From Prevotella sp. UBA7764 (GTDB taxonomy: Bacteria; Bacteroidota; Bacteroidia; Bacteroidales; Bacteroidaceae), in assembly GCA_002481295.1 (NCBI GenBank), contig DLDU01000067.1, positions 563 to 19,501 on the forward strand: 18,939 nucleotides of DNA, read 5' to 3'. Positions within the stretch are counted from its first letter, which is position 1, and every line of letters begins with the position of its first letter. Below, piece after piece: positions 8,021 to 13,611 of this stretch. A program made the position numbers and the translations under genes. The notes beneath the pieces were generated by a model. It was not told the origin of the DNA, made no database searches, and saw nothing but the letters and a program-made list of their open reading frames with translations.

Positions 8021-8923
8021 TTAGTCTTTTTTCAAGCTTTTCTCTTTCAAAGTCTTCTCCATGACTTGTCGCCCATAAGCAATAATCTCGTCGGCACGCG
8101 TAAAGTCGAAGAGACCAAAGGCGTCCATCGGTATGTCAGCAAGGATGTCGGGAGGTGTCAGCCGCTCAGCCATCATCGTATTGTTTTGTACCGACAGGCA
8201 GGCTACCCGCACAGCCATTCTGACATAATTGCTCGACAATCCTGACTTCATGACTGGTATCCATCGCATCCAAAAGCTACTATTCTCACGCGTTGTCGCA
8301 GGTGCGCCATTGCTCTGTGGATATGCGTCGGGTGCACTCGCATTGACGGCGACAAGCAGATCCCCTTTCTTTCTGCTCACCACGTCCAAGGGCAGCGTAT
8401 CGTGTACACTGCCGTCGACATAGAGTGCGCCGCCTATCTCTACAGGTTTAAAAAAGCAAGGGATAGACACCGAAGCACGTATGGCCTGCGCCAGTTCGCC
8501 CTCTCGGAAGACATGGGGTTGCCCACTGATGATATCAGAAGCCACACAAGCATAGGGTATCGGGAGATCCTCGATACGCACCTCTCCCACTATCTGACGC
8601 AACTCCTTGAGCAGCCGCTCACCGCTGGCCAGATGATCCAAGCCGGGAGAAACATCCATCATCTTGAGCATCTGCATCTTTGTCAGACGATGCGCAATCG
8701 TTTTGAGCTCCTCCATCTTGCCGGCAACAAAGAGTCCACCCACCAGCGCGCCCATCGATGTTCCCGCCACAGAAGTGATATGATAGCCATGCGCTTGCAA
8801 GGCCTCAATGGCTCCGATATGTGCAAAGCCGCGCGCGCCGCCACCGCCAAGGACGAGAGCGACATCCTTGGAAGATCTTCTGAAACGCAGAAGGAAAGAG
8901 TGGCATGTATCGAGAATGTTCAT
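8021..8923 (-). CDS. Patatin-like phospholipase (RssA-like)
   Basis: This 300-residue protein of the bacterial patatin family is a serine lipid acyl hydrolase that uses a Ser-Asp dyad. The oxyanion loop GGGGARGFAHIG is at residues 26-37, the nucleophile Ser56 in GTSMG (54-58), and the catalytic Asp170 in DGS (170-172). Both catalytic residues are present, so it should be active. There is no convincing signal peptide or membrane helix; the first 20 residues are basic and may associate with the membrane. The length is near that of RssA/NTE-related bacterial members. The C-terminal third (about 215-300) is less conserved. It lies upstream of ftsH on the same strand, 57 nt away. I found no good -7 box, but the AT-rich upstream region holds a copy of an 18-bp motif also seen near 10904. 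The natural lipid substrate is unknown. Confidence 0.92.
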   Translation of the reverse strand: MNILDTCHSFLLRFRRSSKDVALVLGGGGARGFAHIGAIEALQAHGYHITSVAGTSMGALVGGLFVAGKMEELKTIAHRLTKMQMLKMMDVSPGLDHLASGERLLKELRQIVGEVRIEDLPIPYACVASDIISGQPHVFREGELAQAIRASVSIPCFFKPVEIGGALYVDGSVHDTLPLDVVSRKKGDLLVAVNASAPDAYPQSNGAPATTRENSSFWMRWIPVMKSGLSSNYVRMAVRVACLSVQNNTMMAERLTPPDILADIPMDAFGLFDFTRADEIIAYGRQVMEKTLKEKSLKKD

Positions 8924-8971
8924 AAGCTAAAGAGGAAGAAGACCGATGTCCTTATTAGAAATCGAGTCCTA

Positions 8972-8989
8972 TATATATAATAAGGTGTA
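8972..8989. repeat. 18-bp AT-rich motif, copy 1
   Basis: TATATATAATAAGGTGTA is repeated exactly at 10904-10921, and a near copy lacking two bases lies at 10862-10877. This copy lies between the patatin start codon and the tRNA-Thr terminator. Function unknown; see the finding on these motifs. Confidence 0.7.
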
Positions 8990-8998
8990 GAAACAAAG

Positions 8999-9022
8999 AA
9001 TCCTTCCCCGTGAGGAAGGATT
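8999..9022 (-). terminator. Terminator of SRP RNA-tRNA-Thr unit
   Basis: 9-nt perfect arms (8999-9007 and 9014-9022) form a hairpin with a 6-nt loop, 8 nt past the 3' end of the tRNA. On the minus strand it is followed by CTTTGTTTC, a weak U-rich tail. Confidence 0.6.
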
Positions 9023-9030
9023 TTTGATGA

Positions 9031-9103
9031 GCCTCTTGTCGGATTCGAACCAACGACCCCGAGATTACAAATCACGTGCTCTGGCCAACTGAGCTAAAGA
9101 GGC
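9031..9103 (-). tRNA. tRNA-Thr (UGU anticodon)
   Basis: The minus strand folds as a 73-nt tRNA. The acceptor arms are GCCTCTT and AAGAGGC, the D arm GCTC...GAGC, and the anticodon arm CGTGA-TTTGTAA-TCTCG with anticodon TGT, which reads the ACA codon. The T arm carries GGTTCGAATCC. The anticodon stem has one T-T mismatch in its middle, which I recall from this tRNA in other Bacteroidota. CCA is not encoded. It lies only 3 nt downstream of the SRP RNA and ahead of a hairpin terminator, so both RNAs are probably one transcript. Confidence 0.95.
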
Positions 9104-9106
9104 AGG

Positions 9107-9204
9107 TGGGCAAGCGGTTCTTATCGCGTCGCTACAACCAAGTACCCTTGCTACGTTCCCGTCCTGGGGGATTCCGAGGGAGCTGACCGTAAGAGACTTG
9201 CCCA
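9107..9204 (-). ncRNA. ffs: Signal recognition particle RNA (4.5S, small bacterial type)
   Basis: Read on the minus strand, this 98-nt stretch forms one long hairpin closed by TGGGCAAG / CTTGCCCA (9197-9204 and 9107-9114). Its tip has the hallmark SRP helix 8: CAGG (9163-9166), ACG, the GGAA tetraloop (9156-9159), CGT, then AGCA (9149-9152), i.e. the conserved symmetric loop that binds the Ffh M domain. The RNA is the scaffold of the particle that targets membrane proteins to FtsY and SecYEG during translation. It stands in the usual place of a stable-RNA operon: promoter upstream, tRNA-Thr 3 nt downstream. Exact ends are estimated from the pairing. Confidence 0.9.
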
Positions 9205-9237
9205 TGTCGATCGCATCTGTTTTCGCAAATGCGGGTG

Positions 9238-9245
9238 CAAAGTTA
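9238..9245 (-). promoter_or_regulatory. Promoter for SRP RNA-tRNA unit
   Basis: TAACTTTG on the minus strand is a perfect -7 box about 34 nt before the SRP RNA 5' end. Candidate TTG triplets lie 12 and 16 nt upstream of it, closer than the usual 17-23 nt, so the -33 box is uncertain. Confidence 0.6.
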
Positions 9246-9447
9246 CAATTTTTTCGCCAATCAACGAAGAATGTGTGTCAAAACTTGCCATCATTTAATA
9301 TTGATTAACAACACGCCCTCACCCATCCAACCTTGTCAGACGCCAACATCTTCACTCGCTTCTTTCCACATTCCCAGGAACAACGGATTCATAGAGAAAA
9401 TCAAGGGCATACAGCTATGAAACGATGGATATATGAGAAAAAAACTA

Positions 9448-9455
9448 TAACTTTG
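9448..9455 (+). promoter_or_regulatory. -7 element for MATE gene
   Basis: TAACTTTG on the plus strand lies 33 nt before the MATE start codon. No clear TTTG box is found upstream. The stretch from 9246 to 9447 otherwise shows no gene or structure I can support. Confidence 0.6.
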
Positions 9456-9487
9456 CAGAGAAAAGTTAGAATCAATCGTGTTGAGTC

Positions 9488-10855
9488 ATGGGAAACGAGA
9501 AAAGCGAGGACAGCAAGATGATGGACATGCTCCACGGACCTCTCTTAGGCAAAATGCTGCAAGTGGCTATGCCTTTCGCAGTGAGCAGCATTCTGCAACA
9601 GCTGTTTATCTCGATCGACGTGGCTGTGGTAGGGCGCTTTGCGTCGAGTGAGGCACTGGCAGCCGTCGGTGCAAACACCTTTCTCATCAACCTGCTCATC
9701 AATCTCTTTGTCGGCATATCGGTCGGTGCCAACGCCGTCATAGCCATGGCCATTGGCGCTCGAGACCGTCACCGTGTGCGCAACGCTGTAGGAACCACAT
9801 GTGTCATTGCCATAGTATGCAGCTTGCTGCTATTGATCATAGGGCTGACCTTTGCACCTACGATACTTCGCTGGATGGCGACGCCGCAAGAGATTCTTTC
9901 CGACGCGACGACCTATCTACGCGTTTACTTTCTGGGTGTACCTTTCTTTATCGTCTTCAACTTTGGCGCCGCCATTCTGCGCAGTAAAGGTGACACACGC
10001 CGCCCGCTGTATATGTTGCTTGCCGCCGGCGTGGTCAATACGCTCTGCTGTCTGCTCTTCGTCATCGTTCTCCACTGGAGCGTGGCGGGCGTGGCGGCGG
10101 CTACGGGGCTGGCCAATGTGTTCAGCGCCTCGTGCATGATATACGTGTTGCGCCATGAGAGTGGGCCTTTCCGTCTGCAAGCCACTCGACTGCACGTAGA
10201 CCGTCAGTCACTGCGCCGCATTCTGGTCATCGGCATCCCCACCGGCGTGCAGAGCATGCTCTTCTCCTTCAGCAACGTGTTTGTTCAAACCGGCATCAAC
10301 AGCTACGGTGCCGCGGCCATCGCAGGATCGTCAGTGGAACAGAACTTTGAATACTACTGCTATTTTCTGATGAGTGCCTTCACGGGCACCGCCGTCACCT
10401 TTGTCGGACAAAACTATGGTGCCGGCCTCATCGACCGCTGTAAGCGTGTGTTCTGGTTGAGCATGGCGTGCGGAGCGCTGTTCTGTCTGGCCGGCAACCT
10501 GCTGTTCTACAGCGAGCGCGACTTCTTCCTATGGCTGTTCACCACCGATCCCGATGTCACCTCCTTTGCCCGTGAGCGACTGTCCGATGTGCTCATCTTC
10601 CAATGGATCGCGGCGAGTTACGAGATTTCGGCTGCATGCCTTCGTGGATTGGGGCATTCGCTGGAGCCTACACTGATTGCTATCTTTGGCACCTGCGTGT
10701 TTCGACTGGGTTGGATCTTCTTCTATTGCCCGTCGCATCCCGGCTTCAACCATCTCATGGCCGTGTATCCCATCTCGTGGATACTCACCGGCGTGCTGAT
10801 GCTCACCGCCTATGCCATCACCCTCCGACAGGTGGCAGCACAACATCGGGCGTAG
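9488..10855 (+). CDS. MATE family multidrug/toxin exporter
   Basis: This 455-residue inner-membrane protein has about 12 hydrophobic segments in two homologous halves, the usual size and layout of MATE transporters. These export cationic drugs or metabolites in exchange for H+ or Na+. Family signatures near the N-terminus are HGPLLGKMLQVAMPFAVSSI (16-35) and the DVAVVGRFASSEALAAVGA stretch (44-62), which includes a conserved acidic residue in helix 1. RSKGDTRRPLY (165-175) marks the end of the first half's helix 5 loop. Its own -7 box lies upstream and the start codon lacks a Shine-Dalgarno sequence. It is followed by an AT-rich spacer and the ECF sigma gene; no adjacent regulator was recognised. 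The substrate cannot be predicted. Confidence 0.95.
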   Translation: MGNEKSEDSKMMDMLHGPLLGKMLQVAMPFAVSSILQQLFISIDVAVVGRFASSEALAAVGANTFLINLLINLFVGISVGANAVIAMAIGARDRHRVRNAVGTTCVIAIVCSLLLLIIGLTFAPTILRWMATPQEILSDATTYLRVYFLGVPFFIVFNFGAAILRSKGDTRRPLYMLLAAGVVNTLCCLLFVIVLHWSVAGVAAATGLANVFSASCMIYVLRHESGPFRLQATRLHVDRQSLRRILVIGIPTGVQSMLFSFSNVFVQTGINSYGAAAIAGSSVEQNFEYYCYFLMSAFTGTAVTFVGQNYGAGLIDRCKRVFWLSMACGALFCLAGNLLFYSERDFFLWLFTTDPDVTSFARERLSDVLIFQWIAASYEISAACLRGLGHSLEPTLIAIFGTCVFRLGWIFFYCPSHPGFNHLMAVYPISWILTGVLMLTAYAITLRQVAAQHRA

Positions 10856-10861
10856 GTACAG

Positions 10862-10921
10862 ATATATAATAGTGTAAGATTATATGACAATGGTATAGAG
10901 TTGTATATATAATAAGGTGTA
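10862..10921. repeat. Two AT-rich motif copies before the ECF operon
   Basis: ATATATAATAGTGTAA (10862-10877) and TATATATAATAAGGTGTA (10904-10921) are 42 bp apart and differ by a two-base gap. The second is an exact copy of 8972-8989. They lie between the MATE stop codon and the ECF sigma gene and could be promoter or operator elements for the ECF operon. I found no TAnnTTTG box in this 178-nt spacer, which would fit a promoter read by an alternative sigma factor, but that is inference. Confidence 0.55.
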
Positions 10922-11033
10922 ACTATCTAAAAAATAAGGGATCGATTCACGCAAGGTTCTGAACATATCTGCATTTATCAAGCAAAAGATCAGGATCATA
11001 ACAAGACATTAACACCATAGGAGTGTTGCCATC

Positions 11034-11585
11034 ATGAAGGTCATCGACAAGGAACAACAGATCGCAGAAGCCTTTCGCCGGGGAGAAACCTCGGCGATGG
11101 ACGACCTGTTCGCACTGTTCAGCGGGTATCTCATGGGTGTGGGTATGCGCTATATCGCTGACGACGACGAAGTGAAAGACGTGTTGCAAGAGGCTTTCAT
11201 CAAGATCTTCACACAGTTCCACACGTTTCAGTACCGCGGCAAAGGCAGTCTGAAGGCATGGGTGACGCGCATTATGGTCAACGAATGTCTGACAACGCTA
11301 CGCCAGAAGCAAAAGATCGATGTCGTCGACGGGGAGCAAGTCCCTGACCAGTCCGACGAGGAGCCAGACACAGAAGGGCTCGACGGTAATGTGCTCATGG
11401 AAATGATCCGACGTCTGCCCGAAGGCTACCGCCAAGTACTCAACCTCTACGTCGTAGAAGGCCTGAGCCATAAGGAGATCGGGCAAATGCTACACATCAA
11501 ACCCGACAGTTCGGCTTCACAGCTACACCGTGCGAAGACGATGCTTGCCAAGATGATCAACGACTACAAAAGGAGGTTAAGATGA
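11034..11585 (+). CDS. ECF-type RNA polymerase sigma factor
   Basis: This 183-residue extracytoplasmic-function sigma factor contains only regions 2 and 4. Region 2 (about residues 22-92) includes the core-binding DEVKDVLQEAFIKIFTQFHTF and the promoter-melting GSLKAWVTRIMVNECLTTLR. An acidic linker (about 97-118) leads to region 4 (about 120-178), with the helix-turn-helix LSHKEIGQMLHIKPDSSASQLHRAKTML. Its last codons overlap the start of the next gene by 4 nt (ATGA), so the two proteins are translationally coupled, the common arrangement of an ECF sigma factor and its anti-sigma factor. The start follows an AGGAG-like stretch about 13 nt upstream. The promoter is unclear; autoregulation through the AT-rich motifs upstream is possible. 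Family certain, regulon unknown. Confidence 0.95.
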   Translation: MKVIDKEQQIAEAFRRGETSAMDDLFALFSGYLMGVGMRYIADDDEVKDVLQEAFIKIFTQFHTFQYRGKGSLKAWVTRIMVNECLTTLRQKQKIDVVDGEQVPDQSDEEPDTEGLDGNVLMEMIRRLPEGYRQVLNLYVVEGLSHKEIGQMLHIKPDSSASQLHRAKTMLAKMINDYKRRLR

Positions 11586-12895
11586 ACGACAAATGGATAA
11601 CAGACATCAAGCGGAAGGCCGACAGCTATGAGCGGAAGGCCCCCGATGATATGCTTGACAACATCAAGCAAGAGATGGCACGCCGTGGTCTGACGATGAC
11701 GCCACCGCGCCCCATTGCCCAGACACGCCGTCTGACGTGGCAACGATGGGCTGTCGCCGCCTCACTGGCAGTGGCCGTTGGAGGTACAGCCGTATATCTG
11801 GCTTTGCTACAACCCGATAGCGACACAATGCTATCGCAACAGCTACAGCACCGAGGACCTGCGACACAAGTGCAACGACAAGCTTCGGCAAACGTCGAGC
11901 GGCATACGGCACAACCAGCAAGCATCCCTGCTTCAAGTCTGATCGCCCAAGTCTTAAGTAAAAACCATGGTAAGAGGACAATGTCGTCTGCTTTGATGAT
12001 AACAGAAGAATACAAAGCGAAGAATGTCTCGAAACCTCAGTCTGCTTCTGTCGAGAACAACACTGTAGAGACGAAAGACGCGAATACGGTGGTAGAGATT
12101 GAGACGCACAAAGCGGCAGAGCAACAGCGGACTTCGGCAAATCAATCTCAAAACAGTTACAAGGATCACTGGGACAGCAGTGGCCGATTCTTAGCATACA
12201 ATAATGAAAGCCCTCACCATACAATACATGTGGGTGCTTACTACCAGGGGGTTGGCGGCTTTCAGAGAAATGGCAACAGTAATGGGCAAGTCATGACGAT
12301 GAGCGACCCGATGGTGGCAAGTGTACCCGTACTCTACGCCTACCCCTCTCTGCTCACCAAGGTACTTCAAGAAACTCCCATGCATAGTGAGAAGCATCAT
12401 CATCTGCCAGTCCGTGCAGGGCTTTCCGTGTCGATACCTCTCAATGGGCAATGGGGCGTGACCACGGGACTGACCTACAGTACGATGAGCTCCGACTTTG
12501 AGGATCTCTATACCAATCACAGCGAGAACAGTACACAGCGACTGCATTATCTCGGCATTCCGGTAAGCATCCACTACAACATATGGCAACAGAGCAAGGT
12601 GAAGGTCTATGCCAGTGCCGGCGGCGAGATTGAAAAACTGGTATACGGCAAGAAGAAGACACACTATGCCGACATGACCACCAACGAGACGATAACGACA
12701 ACGATCAGCGAGCACCGGCCTGTGCTGAGCACACACGTCCACGCTGGCATCTCCTACTCGCTATTGCCGAGCCTCAGCCTCTTCGCCGAGCCCGGCCTGG
12801 CGTATTACTTCAAGAATGGCAGTGGCGTGAAGTCAGCCTACACCGACAAGCAGTTGCTCTTCAACGTCAACGTGGGAGTGAGGTTCGGAAAATAA
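11582..12895 (+). CDS. Putative dual-membrane-spanning anti-sigma factor with C-terminal beta-barrel
   Basis: This 437-residue protein has four parts. Residues 1-56 are charged and cytoplasmic (MNDKWITDIKRKADSYERK...), the likely sigma-binding segment. Residues about 57-76 are a single membrane helix (AVAASLAVAVGGTAVYLALL). Residues about 77-211 are a polar, Gln/Ser/Thr-rich linker that looks disordered and is long enough to cross the periplasm. Residues about 212-437 read as an outer-membrane beta-barrel, with alternating strands such as HTIHVGAYYQG, VRAGLSVSIPL, WGVTTGLTYS, KVKVYASAGGEIEKL and a final LLFNVNVGVRFGK. There is no signal peptide apart from the inner helix. The layout matches the Dma anti-sigma factors paired with Das sigma factors in Bacteroides thetaiotaomicron. 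It overlaps the ECF sigma gene by 4 nt and is closed by a perfect hairpin. The barrel and the sigma partnership are inferred. Confidence 0.8.
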   Translation: MNDKWITDIKRKADSYERKAPDDMLDNIKQEMARRGLTMTPPRPIAQTRRLTWQRWAVAASLAVAVGGTAVYLALLQPDSDTMLSQQLQHRGPATQVQRQASANVERHTAQPASIPASSLIAQVLSKNHGKRTMSSALMITEEYKAKNVSKPQSASVENNTVETKDANTVVEIETHKAAEQQRTSANQSQNSYKDHWDSSGRFLAYNNESPHHTIHVGAYYQGVGGFQRNGNSNGQVMTMSDPMVASVPVLYAYPSLLTKVLQETPMHSEKHHHLPVRAGLSVSIPLNGQWGVTTGLTYSTMSSDFEDLYTNHSENSTQRLHYLGIPVSIHYNIWQQSKVKVYASAGGEIEKLVYGKKKTHYADMTTNETITTTISEHRPVLSTHVHAGISYSLLPSLSLFAEPGLAYYFKNGSGVKSAYTDKQLLFNVNVGVRFGK

Positions 12896-12896
12896 A

Positions 12897-12952
12897 TGTA
12901 ACTATTCAGCTGCCATATCGCCAAAGGGCGATATGGCAGCTGAATAGTTACA
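12897..12952. repeat. Perfect 26-bp inverted repeat (hairpin)
   Basis: The arms 12897-12922 and 12927-12952 are exact reverse complements around a 4-nt AAAG loop. There is no T-tract on either side, so it is not a classic intrinsic terminator. AAATAAATG is repeated directly on both sides (12890-12898 and 12952-12960). It begins 2 nt after the anti-sigma gene's stop codon and ends 45 nt before the thiol peroxidase promoter. It may end or stabilise the sigma/anti-sigma mRNA, or be a small mobile palindrome. Confidence 0.9.
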
Positions 12953-12996
12953 AATAAATGGCACTCTATTAATATTTCGAAAAAGAGAGGGAAAGA

Positions 12997-13028
12997 TTTG
13001 GCACTTCACACAGTGTTTCGTAAATTTG
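12997..13028 (+). promoter_or_regulatory. Bacteroidota promoter for tpx
   Basis: A TTTG -33 box (12997-13000), 20 nt spacer and TAAATTTG -7 box (13021-13028) form the best promoter match in the window. The start codon is 30 nt downstream. Confidence 0.85.
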
Positions 13029-13058
13029 CGGCACTCAACACATTAAACACTAAAGATT

Positions 13059-13559
13059 ATGGCAAAAGTTAGTTTATTAGGCAATGCGATGAACACCATC
13101 GGCACTCTGCCCGCAAAAGGAAGTATCGCACCTGATTTCGAGGCTACCAAAGGTGACCTCAGCACACTGAAACTCAGTGACCTGCGCGGCAAGCGCGTAG
13201 TGCTCAATATATTCCCCAGCCTCGACACAGCCACCTGCGCCGCCTCCGTACGTCACTTCAACGCTGACGCTTCGAAGATGGACAACACCGTGGTGCTCTG
13301 CATCTCTGAGGATCTGCCTTTCGCCCAAGGCCGCTTCTGCACGACAGAAGGCTTGAAAAACGTGGTTCCCGTGTCACTGTTCCGCTCTCCCGAATTCGGT
13401 AAGGCTTATGGCACAGTGATCGTCGACGGTCCGATGCGTGGTCTGCAGTCCCGTGCCGTCGTCGTCGTTGACGAGGAAGGTAAGGTCGTCTACACCCAAC
13501 TGGTGGAGAAGATCGAGGATGAGCCGGACTATAAGAGTGCGCTGGAAGCGCTGAAATAA
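13059..13559 (+). CDS. tpx: Thiol peroxidase (atypical 2-Cys peroxiredoxin)
   Basis: This 166-residue cytoplasmic peroxiredoxin of the Tpx family reduces hydrogen peroxide and lipid or organic hydroperoxides and is recycled by thioredoxin. The peroxidatic Cys60 lies in PSLDTATCAASVR (the family consensus is DTxxC) and the resolving Cys94 in GRFCTTEGL, the normal Tpx spacing that gives an intramolecular disulfide. The conserved N-terminal start (LLGNAMNTIGTLPAKGSIAPDF) and length agree with E. coli Tpx. It has its own strong promoter and terminator, so it is monocistronic. In an anaerobe it protects against oxygen exposure; the giant Fe-S protein downstream is convergent, not co-regulated. No binding site for a peroxide regulator was identified in the short leader. 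Confidence 0.96.
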   Translation: MAKVSLLGNAMNTIGTLPAKGSIAPDFEATKGDLSTLKLSDLRGKRVVLNIFPSLDTATCAASVRHFNADASKMDNTVVLCISEDLPFAQGRFCTTEGLKNVVPVSLFRSPEFGKAYGTVIVDGPMRGLQSRAVVVVDEEGKVVYTQLVEKIEDEPDYKSALEALK

Positions 13560-13560
13560 C

Positions 13561-13594
13561 AAAAAGTCCCGCGGCTGTTGCCGCGGGACTTTTT
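13561..13594. terminator. Bidirectional terminator, tpx / activase
   Basis: Perfect 15-nt arms (13561-13575 and 13580-13594) with a 4-nt loop give a GC-rich AGTCCCGCGGC stem with A and T tracts. It serves tpx (stop at 13559) and, on the minus strand, the gene ending at 13612. Confidence 0.9.
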
Positions 13595-13611
13595 GTTTCT
13601 TACCATTTTTT

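Noticed and set aside
9229..9521. Two short plus-strand frames before the MATE gene
   Set aside because: They overlap the SRP RNA promoter and the MATE -7 box and start, and show no family features.
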